This document shows, piece after piece, positions 23,922-34,770 of a stretch of DNA of 64,000 bases. Both the position numbers and the translations under genes were made by a program. The notes under the pieces were generated by a model. That model was not told where the DNA came from. It saw only the letters and a list, made by a program, of their open reading frames with translations, and did no database searches. Source of the stretch: Nageia nagi (taxonomy: Eukaryota > Pinophyta); assembly GCA_050084985.1 (NCBI GenBank), contig JBITNC010000001.1, forward strand, positions 191,518,001 to 191,582,000. Reading direction: 5' to 3'. How positions within the stretch are numbered: position 1 is the stretch's first letter; the number at the start of each line of letters is the position of its first letter.

Positions 23922-24929
23922 TGTCTATACAAAAGTAAATATGCAATAAGAATGCAAATTTTTACAAGTTTCCATCTATACAAATCAAACATAAGTAAAC
24001 ATGTCCCATATGTGCAAACCATGATCCGTAGAGGAATAAAGTTGGGTTGTTTTCTTGTATAGAATTAGGCCTTCACCTGGATGCCCGTAAGGTGGAGCCC
24101 AGGTACTACCAGTCCTCAACCAGTTCACCTTGGTCAGTAATATACTCTCACAAGGAGAAGTACCAACTATTTTCCAAGGATCTAACGTATCTTGGATCGA
24201 CCATTTTAATTATCTTGATTAAGGTTTTCAGTTTTCCTCCTAGGTTATCAAGATAATTCGTGAATGGACGTGCGGACATGTGGTATCACTACACATATGC
24301 CTGTCCACCTAATAGAGTTATGTCCAATCCAACAGAGGTCTTAGGGGTAATTAAGATGGACTTACCACCACTTGGGTCTTCGGACTAAAAGGGCTCCAGT
24401 CTGCCCTGTCCTCACCTTATGGCTCCCCAAACAAGTCATGTTGTGGAAGAATATGTGCGGATGTGTTCATTTTAGGGGTTACTTTCAATATTTGCATTTT
24501 GCAAGTATAAAGCAAATTGTGCAAAAATATAAAGTAAAGTAAAATTGCATCATCTACACGAGCTTGAAAAACCTTAAAAGTCCAATGGGTTTTGTACTAA
24601 CCCCTAAAGGACATTTTACATTTTGTATATTTTGCTCAATTCATTCAAGCACTTAATGAATTTAAAAAAGAACTAAGTCCTACTTAGTATTAATCCATAA
24701 CTTTAAAACATGCATTGTTCCATGACTTTAAAAAATTAAGTAATAATCATGCATCATGCATTATTTAACTTAAAATTTTAAGTCCTAAGCATGCTTTATT
24801 CCTCAAACAAGATAAAGATACATGCATCATAAGTCTAGCATGCAATATCTAGATAAAGTTTACAAGATAAAGAGACATGCATCATAAGTTTAGCATGCAA
24901 TATCTAGATAAAGTTTACAAGATAAAGAG
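23922..24929 (-). other. Element B leader, rearranged at its far end
   Basis: It is homologous to 4080-4834 of element A. Near 24825-24930 a unit of about 57 bp (catgcatcataagt-tagcatgcaatatctagataaagtttacaagataaagaga) is present twice in tandem and runs straight into the truncated LTR. The expected primer-binding site is missing, which points to a deletion plus slippage at this junction. Confidence 0.7.
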
Positions 24930-25340
24930 ACATTCACACAATATGACACCAATATAATGTGGTTCCTCCCTCCTTGGGAGTACATCCACAACTAGTTCTC
25001 TATTCTCAATCTATGCACCTCTTACTACAATTCTCTTCCTCTCCTACACAACCTAGTAGAGTAATCTTACTCCAAAACTTATATGTGTTACAAGAGGAGA
25101 GGCCCTCTATTTATAGCTTGAGAGCACCTCCCTAACCTCCCTTTAACCCAAGGGTAAGGTTAGGGTTACAATAAATGCATGACCTAACTTTAACCTACCA
25201 ACTAACCCCATGGTTAGGTCAAAGTCCACACATAATAAAGAATTCAATTAATCCCTTAAGGTATCTACATATCCTTTAAGTGATTAATTGAATTTACAAG
25301 GAGTTTAGATATTCACAATATTTCATTACAAATTCTAATA
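24930..25340 (-). repeat. 5' LTR of element B, truncated
   Basis: It matches 18871-19281 with about six substitutions over 411 bp. The 89 bp that should end the LTR next to the primer-binding site are gone. The outer end reads aattctaata instead of aattctaaca, so the terminal CA is mutated. Confidence 0.88.
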
Positions 25341-25471
25341 GGAACCACTTTACATCTTGAGTTACTTTGTGAGATTGTATTATTTGTGAGATTGTTAGAT
25401 GTGTATTGTGAGCTTTCAAAAGATCTTGGTTATTTAGGAATTATTTTGTTAGTGTTAGTTCCTTTAACTAG

Positions 25472-26378
25472 GTCTATCATGCAAGATTATTCTTCTATTG
25501 AGTGTGTCAACCTATTTACATTTAAATATCACATACTGAAATGACCTATAATCCAATTGTATAATTTTTTGAAATTTTTCAACATATTTTAATTTTTCTT
25601 TTATCAAGTTTGTATCTCTTGAACTTGTATAACTTTCTTAATTAAAATTAGCCATCATTCCATAATCAAATGTCATTCTTCTCTCATCATTGTTTTCTTT
25701 TTTGAAGTGTTGACCATATGCTCACATTGTAGGGAAAGATAGTGCCTGCACATATTTACATAAAAAATTTAATTAGTGCTTGAACATATTTACAAGAAAA
25801 TTGAAATTTTATAAAATATCAATAAAAATAATTACCTCAAACTTGCATCCTATAGTGATATTTAATGCATTTTCATCATCTTCATCTATTTTTCCTTTTA
25901 CAACTTCTTATTTCATTTTAATTTCATTCTTCATCCATGACCTTGGATATTCTTGTAGCCAATTTTTCTCTCTTAGATTTTTAGGTAGACTAGATGCATC
26001 CCTTTGATTCTGTCTATGAAACAAGGCACATTCTTATTTAATTTTCCTTCTTTTAGTTTGGTATAACTCAATCCACTTTTCACAACATGCATAATGCATC
26101 ATGATAAATTGGTTTATAGATTCATGAAGGTCATAATATATAAATTCATAATACCATAATACAAACTTGTTAGCTAGTAATTAAGGATATATACAATTTC
26201 TAAATCAAAAGTGCATGTACATATCTAAAATGTAGCTAATAACTTTAATAGAATACAATGTTCTAACTATTTCTAAGACCTCCCCTTCTAATTTCTCACT
26301 ATCATTATCTGCATTGCACATTGTTGGGATAGAAGGATCTATTTGGGATAGATACTCACTTGCATAAAAAAATGATTC
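25472..26378. other. CACTA interior downstream of tnp2
   Basis: AT-rich, no recognisable domain. A 75-codon plus-strand frame (25780-26007) is low-complexity Ser/Phe-rich and is not taken as a gene. This would be the 3' side of the transposase gene. Confidence 0.45.
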
Positions 26379-28086
26379 CTATATAATGTATCCATCACCT
26401 ATAGATCCTTCTAGTCGTGAATGTTGTCTAACAAATCCCTTTAGCACTTTTAAAAATCTCTCCACAAAAAACATATTTCTAGTAGTCATAATACCTTCCA
26501 TGTCAATATCATCTACTAGGTGGGTCAATAGATGCACTTCTATGTCCATAAAAGTAGTTGGTGATTCTTTTTCTAATTTGTAGACAATTTTAACAATCTT
26601 TCTATGCCATTGATCTATTACAACCACATGTATCTCCTTTGAAGATAACCACTTATTCATGAAAATATAATATCATCAAAATATTGCATGTGAAAATGTA
26701 TAAAATATTATAAAATAAGAATAAATGCATGTTATATTTTTTTTCATAAATCCATACTATAACATGACATACCTTAGAAATAATGACAGTCGATCGATTG
26801 CATGTCTAATATCAATAGGTAGACCCCCAAATCCATGAATTGCAATTGCAAAAAAATGTTGTAGAAAGTATGAGTGTAAATATAACAAGTATTTTTATTA
26901 AGATGGTAAATGTGAAAACATAATATGTGATCAATACCTTCATGAAGTTGTGGTAATCAGTCTTAAATCCAATGATTTTACCATCAACACTAAATGCACT
27001 TCTCAGAGATGATCCATAATATGTTGGTATTTTGATATTTTGAATAAGTTTGTGTAACTTTTCCATTTCATTTTTTTCATAAGCCATGTTGTTATAAGTA
27101 TTTCTTTTCTTCTATCTTGATACTTAGTTATCCATAAAGATCTCATTTTCTTAATATCTTTTAAGTCTTTTCTCACAGCATCAGAATCTGCTTCTTTTCT
27201 TATTGTATACCGATACAAAGAAGTTGCAACATTCTTTACAATGTGTATAGGATCCATTAAATGTGTCACAAACAAATCCTTCCAATATTCTAGTGTATAA
27301 AATATTGATAATCTATTTATTCCTGAAAACATGCAACCAATTCATAATAAATATTGTATATTTTCAAAATAATAAACATATTACAAATATATTGTATAGT
27401 ATAATATTTCACTTGCTGGTAAATCATTTTTTCCAAGAATAATCTCATAATCTAACCCTAAAGTAGTACCTTCACCATGGCTCTTTTTCTAAAATTTTCC
27501 ACAAATTCATGGTACTTTATCAACCAACTCATAGAAGTTTTGTAATAGGAATAGGGGTTTTATGTATTAGACCATAGGCTCCCTTTTTTCAAAAAGTATG
27601 ATCCATTGGCAAATATTTCCTATGGCCAATATATTCCATCTTATTCATCTTACTTGAATATCCTGATGGAAGATTTTTCGCATATCACAGATAAGCATGA
27701 TAACCTTATGTACGAAGGCCTATGATAAGTTTATTTAGAGAATGCATATAATTCATATGATTATAAAAAATTAAATATACACATGTATATATATACACAT
27801 ACCTACATAAATAGAAAGCTATGGATAATCATGTATAGTCCAACATAGTATGCCATAATATTTGAATGACCTTTGATTGATCTGTCTACTTATATCATAC
27901 ATTTGAACTCCTTTCTACAAGAGCTGCAACTTGTCAATTATTGGTTTAAGGTAGACATCCATGTGTTTAACCTATTTCGGTTTAGGGACTATAACAACCA
28001 ACATCAAATGCTATTTTCTTATAGACATCCACAGAGGTATGTTATAATTGATTATAACAATAGGCCAACATGAATGAGTGGATGTT
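26379..28086 (-). pseudogene. tnp2: CACTA transposase tnp2, downstream half
   Basis: Minus-strand exons in order from 28086: STHSCWPIVIINYNIPLWMS, then the PKPK...MDVYLKPIIDKLQLL region (near 27950-28020) and LLWTIHDYP-like text. At 27332-27003 comes EYWKDLFVTHLMDPIHIVKN (family: LPYWKDLxLRHxLDVMHIEKN). At 27087-26900 comes IPTYYGSSLRSAFSVDGKI. At 26660-26379 the DUF4218-type end has DIEVHLLTHLVDDIDMEG and RFLKVLKGFVRQHSRLEGSI. The transposase cuts and joins the element ends in the nucleus. Several TAG stops and the insertion of element D make it dead. Confidence 0.85.
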
Positions 28087-28407
28087 TGTTATGAACAAAG
28101 TTCCCAAAATAGCATAAAATCACCAAAGAGAGAGCTCAACGCATTGAATAAGAGATAAAATCTGTAATAAGCCACTTCGAGGGGGCAACCTCCTTTGTAA
28201 TAAGCCACTTCGAGGGGGCAACCTCCTTTACATCACATCAATTACACAACAATCGACATCTTCAAATGATAATACCTCCTTAGTATATATAGGAGTCCAA
28301 GGGGTGCCACTACAATGAAAGGACACTAGCCGACATAACAATAATAATGTAAGGAAATAATAATAACCATAGCCGACCTAACAATAATAATGTATAGGGA
28401 CCTAACA
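28087..28407 (-). repeat. 3' LTR of element D
   Basis: It runs TGTTATGAACAAAG...GGGACCTAACA. Inside, a 33-bp unit (gtaataagccacttcgaggg...) is perfectly duplicated at 28164-28196 and 28197-28229. It differs from the other LTR by a C/A and a C/T only. The short minus-strand polypurine tract AAGGAGAGGGGC lies at 28408-28419. Confidence 0.94.
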
Positions 28408-28419
28408 TGCCCCTCTCCT
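28408..28419 (-). promoter_or_regulatory. Polypurine tract of element D
   Basis: Minus-strand AAGGAGAGGGGC followed by A and the LTR start TGTTAGGTCC. It overlaps nothing coding; the gag stop lies 17 bases away. Confidence 0.75.
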
Positions 28420-28435
28420 TCAAAAAATGTTGTCC

Positions 28436-29362
28436 TCAACATTTTAGTAGTTCTGGATGCTTCTGTAGAAATTTCTCATCTTCCCATGTGGAATATTCAG
28501 CCATTGCCATATTTTTACTTTCAACCTTCCTTGCCATCCTAAAAGCCATATCTAAGGATGTTGGTTCAAATAGATGCACCTCATGTTGAATTTTATCCTT
28601 TAAGGTTCCCATAAAGAGATCCAACAATCTATCATCTGGTATATCCTTCACTCTAAGACTCAACTTTTGAAATTGTTGAATGTGCTCCATCACTGAACCT
28701 TCTTGCCTTAGATTTATCAATTGAGTAAAGAAGGAATTATTCTTAACATCCTCATGGTAGGCTATCAGTTCCTCTGTAAAAATGGACCAAGATATAATAG
28801 AACCCTTTTTACGTTCACAAATCCATTGGTACCATACAACCTGCTCAGGCTCTAGATACAAGGATGCAATAGTTACTTTTTGTGATGTTGGTACTTGGTG
28901 TAGATCAAAAAAGTGCTCCATTTGAAATATCCAAGTGATGGGGTCCCTTCCATCAAACTTCCTCATGTCGATCTTGGGGATTTGGATTCCCCTTGAGAAC
29001 CATGCTTGATTACTTCCATCAGTAGAAGCATATCCTCCTGAATTAGGCTTATTAATGAAGGGTTTATCTCCTTGAATAATATCATTATTTACCTGATAAC
29101 CCTGGGCCATATCAACATCTTTAGGAATCTTTACTTCTGGGTTTTGTATGAGTTGAAAAATCTTTTCCATATATTGATCCATTTTAGTTGCCAACTCTTT
29201 TGTCAAATCCCTTTTTAATTCCTCCATATCACCCTTTTTTACACACTCTTTAACCAATTCTTCCACTTGGGATATTCGAAAGAATATGTCTTCACTTTCT
29301 GCTATAGTCATGGATGAACCCTCTAGAGGTCTAGTTGGTGTAGCAATTTTTTTCGGTGGCAT
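28436..29362 (-). CDS. gag: Element D gag (retrotrans_gag type)
   Basis: An intact frame of 308 codons starting MPPKKIATPTRP. Residues about 130-250 are the Ty3/gypsy-type gag core: KFDGRDPITWIFQMEHFF, then LYLEPEQVVWYQW, then FTQLINLRQEGSVMEHIQQF and DRLLDLFMGTLKDKIQHEV. Residues about 25-75 are charged and probably coiled-coil. It lacks a zinc knuckle, so the usual RNA-binding tail is missing. It ends just before the polypurine tract, leaving no room for pol. The open frame in a nearly identical-LTR element suggests it was active until recently. Gag would package element RNA in the cytoplasm. Confidence 0.9.
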   Translation of the reverse strand: MPPKKIATPTRPLEGSSMTIAESEDIFFRISQVEELVKECVKKGDMEELKRDLTKELATKMDQYMEKIFQLIQNPEVKIPKDVDMAQGYQVNNDIIQGDKPFINKPNSGGYASTDGSNQAWFSRGIQIPKIDMRKFDGRDPITWIFQMEHFFDLHQVPTSQKVTIASLYLEPEQVVWYQWICERKKGSIISWSIFTEELIAYHEDVKNNSFFTQLINLRQEGSVMEHIQQFQKLSLRVKDIPDDRLLDLFMGTLKDKIQHEVHLFEPTSLDMAFRMARKVESKNMAMAEYSTWEDEKFLQKHPELLKC

Positions 29363-30354
29363 TTTGACTAAGTATTCTAGGGGGTCTCCCTATATACGCA
29401 AGGTACGTGGGAGCTCAATTCTGTGCTAGTGCTGTCTAATGCACAACCGTTCGAAAAGGGCCCTTGCTAATATACTCGCGGTACATGAGGGAATCCTAAA
29501 GGACCTCTCTATATACCATGTACGTGCATGAGCATGATGGCCTCTCTATATACTCAAAGGTACGTGAGAGAATCCAACAGTGGCCTAAGCGATATACTGC
29601 GAGTACGTTGTAGGAGACCACAATTCCTCGGGATGCAGTGCTGGCAAAGTAACGACAGCTCCTATGTTTAAAGATGCCAGAACACGTCTATACCTAAAAG
29701 ACTCTACTCTTTCTTTTCTTTTCTTTTCAAAATATATGCAAATTTAAAGAAATAAATAAATAAATTGTACCTTTTTTAAATCGTGATTTGGAGATTGTTC
29801 TATTGTCCAACCTTCCAACTGATGTAAATATGAAATTTCGGCCCTTCAGATTCTGAAATTTCTACCTATGGTAGCCTCAGATGTCTTCTTTTCAATGCCA
29901 TAGATTTCATCAAATTCTGATAGCCCAAGAGGAAATGACTGCAATTTTCCCAAAATGTGCTGATTTTTGGATTTTTTTGAAGAGCAAACTTGTATGAAGT
30001 GCCTTGTGTCACCTGTTTATTCTCAGACCTTGAAAATTGTAACAGATAAACTTCCGTATATAACCTAACCAATCCAATAGGTCTCACCTAGTTTGGAGCT
30101 GTAAAACTTTAGATATACCTTTTTTAGCTAGAACACCTGTTTCAGACCTGCTTTTGCGACTAGTCACAAACCTTAACTTCCCCTGAGTGTAACTTAAAAA
30201 ATATAGCGAATTAGGAGCTGAAATTTTAACTGAAACTTCTTCGTTATGTCTTCAAAAAACCCAATAAATTTCAAAATTTAAATCCTCCCGAAAAAAATTG
30301 GTAGTGAAAATACCACGATGACTATTTTTGAGCTGTGAAACCCTAGAATTGTCT
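29363..30354 (-). other. Element D leader
   Basis: About 1 kb of untranslated leader. Its gag-proximal half (29370-29620) contains repeated 'tctatatac-c-aggtacgtg(a)gag' units, four or five imperfect copies about 60-70 bp apart, possibly a packaging or structured region. No gene was seen. Confidence 0.6.
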
Positions 30355-30366
30355 GCTCTGGTACCA
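30355..30366 (-). promoter_or_regulatory. Primer-binding site of element D
   Basis: Minus-strand TGGTACCAGAGC begins two bases after the 5' LTR end. It is one base from the initiator-Met complement TGGTATCAGAGC. Confidence 0.85.
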
Positions 30367-30368
30367 AA

Positions 30369-30689
30369 TGTTATGAACAAAGTTCCCAAAATAGCATAAA
30401 ATCACCAAAGAGAGAGCTCAAAGCATTGAATAAGAGATAAAATCTGTAATAAGCCACTTCGAGGGGGTAACCTCCTTTGTAATAAGCCACTTCGAGGGGG
30501 CAACCTCCTTTACATCACATCAATTACACAACAATCGACATCTTCAAATGATAATACCTCCTTAGTATATATAGGAGTCCAAGGGGTGCCACTACAATGA
30601 AAGGACACTAGCCGACATAACAATAATAATGTAAGGAAATAATAATAACCATAGCCGACCTAACAATAATAATGTATAGGGACCTAACA
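30369..30689 (-). repeat. 5' LTR of element D
   Basis: It is 321 bp, the same length as 28087-28407 and nearly identical to it. It is followed by the atgtt duplication. On the minus strand it carries ctatatatact near the expected TATA position. Confidence 0.94.
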
Positions 30690-31600
30690 ATGTTTGGTTT
30701 GCAAATGGATTGACACCATCCATTGCTAAACCTAATCTAACACTCTTAGGTTCATCCTTAAATTTATTGGGCCATTTCTCCTTTATATATTTCATTGCTT
30801 TACTATCTCCAAGTATATGCAACACACCTTCTTCACTTCTATTTCTTGCATGTCAATCCATTAACATTACAAGTGACTTACAATAGAATATTCACATCAA
30901 CTTGGGAAGGATTGACATTACACAAAGAACCTTAGTTGGAGTTTTTTTTCCTATTTGATTGTATCTTGATTCTTCACACTTTGGATATTCAATATTTGTA
31001 TCATATTCTTCTCCTCTATACAATTTGTAATCATTAATACATGCACAGTATGAATTATACTTGACCCCTACATCCTTCATAATATCACATGCTTTTTTGC
31101 ATGAATCTGGGATGACATTATCAATTGGTAATAACTTTTATTTTAGTAACCTATAATACCAATTAAAAATAATTTATGTAGTTAATTTCATTAAAATTAA
31201 AATATTAGAAATTGAAATATCATAAAATAAAATAAAATTCAAACCTAAAAAGAGAAGTGAAACTTGTATCTGACCATCCATATTTGGATTTTATGTTCAT
31301 TCGAAGTAGGATTGCTGATAATATAGTTGTGTTTGTTCCTTCATATCATATAGTTTTGGAAGTAATATACATGTTATCCCTTTATAAATCATCATCTCTT
31401 TCATCACCATCTCTTTCTTCATCATCAACATGAACATAGAGGGACTCAAGCAAACCATCAATTCCATTTTTTTCATCAACATTATTATCAATGTTATCAT
31501 CATGACCAATATTATCCTCTCTTAATTCATTATCATCAGTGCTTGAATCCCACATAGGTATTTGAATAAGAGCTATTGGATTTGGTTCATACATAAACTT
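30690..31600 (-). pseudogene. tnp2: CACTA transposase tnp2, upstream half
   Basis: From about 31600 down: an acidic N-terminal exon (MYEPNPIALIQIPMWDSS, then Asp/Glu-rich text). Then comes an exon with LPIDNVIPDSCKKACDIMKD, YNSYCACINDYKLYRGEEYD and a CX2C-like YPKCEESRYNQ (the family has CPNDCxLYRGE and CPxCgxSRW). Then comes KDEPKSVRLGLAMDGVNPFANQT, which breaks at element D. The tnp2 family reads RNVRLGLASDGFNPFGNMS here. The two Cys positions of the usual CP.DC motif are partly lost (CIND). Introns separate the exons. Confidence 0.8.
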
Positions 31601-33324
31601 TTCATATTGCTTAGGGGTCCATTCTTTTCATAGTATCTTTTTATCACTCCTACTTACATTATTTTGATGCAATGTTAGTGTAATAGTTATCATTCTTGAC
31701 TAGTCATGATGACTATTTATTTCCTATAAAATAAGTTATTACAAACCATTAATTTAGAATAAAACAAGAAGTGTAACAAGTGCAAATTAATTTGATACAT
31801 CCATTGATACACAATTTCCATACATATAATTTGAATATACATCCATACAAATTGATACATCCATATATATAACAAATCGCTACATCTAAACATACAGTAC
31901 ATTATCCATACATACAAATTGAAATACCCATTCATACACATCAATAATATATTAACTTTTATTTTTATTTTTGGGTTTTGGTCCTAAATGAATTATTACA
32001 TTTTTATCATCTCCTAATTCCAAAGTTCATGCCTTATGTGCCAAAGTAGGTCTCCTATAACTGTAGTGAGCTAGTAGCTCAGCACCAATATTAAGAGTTT
32101 TAATGGGAACAACTATATAATTATTCATTTGTCTACCCATTAAGTCTTCTTTATCATAAGTACATTAGTGAAATTCACACTTTGGTGCCCATTATTCACC
32201 TACACAACTATTTAGATATCCAACTATGTTTCTTTGTATTTTTGGTCGATAATCAACATATAAGTGTTATGACTACTTTGGAGGTTGAATATTAGAAGCA
32301 TTTGTACATAATCCATATGTGGACATACTGTACATACTTCCTACTAATTTTCTCCAAACCACTACTATGTAAATTGGCCCACAAAATGGCATCAATGGCT
32401 CTATATTGAAACCTGAAGTAACAACCATAGTACTAGGTATAAACAAACCATATCTAGAGCATATTTTATATGGTTTGATCATGTATCGATGACCATAATA
32501 AGGAAAGATCTCATAAGCCTTTAGAAAAGGTATTTCAGTTAGCCATGCACTATATGCCCCATGATCATATTTTTATTGATATTTAAGTTATAGCTTTGGT
32601 GGTATGCACAACAAACCCAAATTAAGAACATCCTCCTCTGGTAGATCAAATGTCTACTTATGTGCATCATCTATTAATTGATCATGAAGTTGCTTCTAAA
32701 ATCTTATTCTTGTAGGCATCTCTCTAACTTCATCTGTCAAATCTACACATTATTTTGGCTTCATCTTCTAGATCTACATATTGATTTTATTTAATTTTAT
32801 TTGATATCATACAATATATAAGAATACACAAATAAAATCAAATATTAATTAATTGATTACCTCATAGGCATCATCATCTTCTGATGATGATGATGATGAA
32901 TCATTGATCCTTTGTACATTTTATTCCTGTAACATTAGCAATAAAATAAAGTTAAATATTTAAAATAATATCATGCATGAAAGTGATAATTTAGATGATT
33001 TTTCTTTTTTAACTACATCTTACGTAATAACATTTATCTTACCTCATCATCATCTAATGAAACATCACTCCTCCTCATAAGATGTCTAAGAAATACCATA
33101 AGCTTTGAATCAGATGATACATCACTCCTTGGCCTCCTAATAATTGGTGCAGGCAACTCCTTTGAATAATATGACACATTACTCCTTAACCTCCTACTAA
33201 CTGATGCAAGCAACTCCTCTGAATCAAATGCTACACCACTCCTAATAATTCTTTAACATTGAGGTAGTGGCATTTAAATATTTGAATATGATGATACATA
33301 ACTCCTCCTCTGCCTTGGTGGCAT
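31601..33324 (-). pseudogene. Possible 5' exons of a CACTA gene, unrecognised
   Basis: A minus-strand Met at 33324 opens MPPRQRRSYVSSYSN, then a TAA. The following text holds two or three Ser/Arg-rich repeats of the SRRLRSNVS / IRRPRSDVSSDSK type, then an Asp-rich end. Another exon-like piece (about 32938-32862) encodes a run of Ser and Asp (SSSSSEDDDAYE) with a GT donor after it. At 32680-32273 one frame reads DAYS/AWLTEIPFLKAYEIFP and YGLFIPSTMVVTSGFN. I do not recognise the family. It may be the N-terminus of the transposase or a separate accessory gene. Confidence 0.35.
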
Positions 33325-33600
33325 TATATAATCCAATTAGTCACTAACATATTTTATAATTTAAAGAAAAAAAGAGATTAGTACATGAATAATATTAATC
33401 TATAAATATTTCAATCTTATAATTAGAATTATTAAAGAAGTAAAACTTTTTCAAATACAAATATAAAATGATCATATACATTCTATGAAATAGAATACAC
33501 ATCATCAATCAAAGTTCTTTTAGGAGTTATCATTATGGGTAGAGAGAATAGATAATGTATAAGTGCTTTTAGAATAAAATATCCTTCTTTTATTGTAAGT

Positions 33601-34770
33601 TAATTCCTAGCACTAACCCTAACCCTAACCACTAATTACTTACCCTAACTCTAACCCTAACCCTAACCCTAAATCCTAACCATTAATGCTAATCTTAAAC
33701 ACTAAGCCTATCCCTAACCATTAAACCTAACCTTGAGTGCTAAGTAGCCTAATGCTAATGCTAACCCAAATCCTAACTCCTAGCCATTAATTCTAACCTA
33801 ACCAATAACCCTAACCACTAACCCTAACTCTAACCTTAATGCTAACCCTAACCTAACCTTAACACTAACCTTAAAAATAACTCAACCACTAATAACCCAA
33901 ACCATTAACCCTAACACTAACCCTAACGCTAACCCTAACCTAACCACTAAACCTAACCCTAACCTTAACCACTAATTATGTACCCTAACTCTAACCCTAA
34001 CCATTAACCTTCACCCTAACCCTACCCACTAATCATAACCCTGACCACTAAGTATCCTAATGCTAACCTTAACACTAAACCTAACCCTAACTCTTGACCA
34101 TTAATGCTAAGCCTAAACACTAAGCCTAATGCTAACCATTAACCCTAACCTTGAGTACTAAGTACCCTAATGCTAATGGTAACCCAAATCCTAACTCCTA
34201 TCTATTAATGCTAACCCTAACTAATAACCCTAAGCACTAACCCTAACTCTAACCTTCATGCTAACACTAACCTAACCTTAACGCTAACTCTAACTCTAAC
34301 CTTAATGCTAACTCTAACAATAACCCTAACCACTAATAACCCAAACCATTAATGTTAACACTAACCCTAACCTAACCATTAACCCTAACTGTAACTACTA
34401 ATTACGTACCCTAACTCTAACCTTAACAACCCTAACCATTAACCCTAACCCTAACCCTACCCATGAACCATAACCCTAAGTACCCTAATGTATGCTAACC
34501 TTAACACTAACCCTAACCATAACCCTAACTCCTAACCATTAATGCTAACCCTAAGCATTAAGCCTAACCTTAACCATTAACCTTAACCTTGAGCACTACG
34601 TACCCTAACACTAATGCTAATCCAAATCCTAACTCTTATCCATTAATGCTAACCCTAACCAATAACCCTAATTACTAACCTTAATGCTAACCCTAACCTA
34701 ACCTTAATGCTAACCCTAACTCTAACCTTAATGTTAACCCTAACTCTAACCTTAATGTTAACCCTAACTA
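33601..34770. repeat. Telomere-like CCCTAA array, degenerate, within CACTA
   Basis: About 1.15 kb made of CCCTAA and near variants (ACCCTAACCCTAACC, CCACTAACCCTAAC, AACCATTAACCCTAAC, TTAATGCTAACCCTAAC). The hexamer type is CCCTAA rather than the plant heptamer CCCTAAA. Higher-order segments of about 280 bp recur, for instance the text from 'cttgagtgctaagtacc' to 'ccataattctaacc' appears near 33730, 34150 and 34590. It lies deep inside the transposon, between the two divergent genes, so it is not a chromosome end. Confidence 0.88.

Larger units (their letters stand above)
18782..25340 (-). mobile_element. Element B: nearly intact Ty1/copia retrotransposon
   Basis: It is inserted in the solo A LTR with perfect ggaac duplications (18777-18781 and 25341-25345). 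The left (3') LTR is 500 bp; the right (5') LTR keeps 411 bp. About 6 differences in 411 bp (1.5%) mark it as young. Coding order on the minus strand is gag-protease (23921-22656), integrase-RT (22462-20633) and RNase H (20629-20033). The only coding breaks I find are TAG in gag, TAA after protease, a frameshift before integrase, and TGA before RNase H. The 5' LTR has lost its last 89 bp and the primer-binding site, so it cannot start replication on its own. Confidence 0.93.
18398..25466 (+). mobile_element. Solo LTR of the A family, split by element B
   Basis: The two parts are 18398-18781 (TGTTGGAATGTATAATGC...) and 25346-25466 (...GTTAGTTCCTTTA). Without B and its duplicated ggaac they make a 505-bp LTR, matching the 502 bp of element A. 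It is flanked by perfect actag repeats (18393-18397 and 25467-25471). No internal region remains, so an older full element collapsed by LTR-LTR recombination before B arrived. Confidence 0.9.
28087..30689 (-). mobile_element. Element D: young gag-only LTR retrotransposon in tnp2
   Basis: A compact 2603-bp element with 321-bp LTRs that differ at only two positions (about 0.6%) and perfect atgtt target-site duplications (28082-28086 and 30690-30694). It carries a primer-binding site, a polypurine tract and one gag gene, but no protease, integrase or RT. The size and content fit the TR-GAG kind of non-autonomous element: gag is made by the element itself and pol must come from elsewhere. Removing it and one atgtt rejoins the tnp2 reading frame exactly (DGVNPFANQT | STHSCWPIV). 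Confidence 0.95.

Noticed and set aside
33601-34770. A real chromosome end
   Set aside because: The array is degenerate, of mixed units, and lies inside a transposon with unrelated DNA on both sides.
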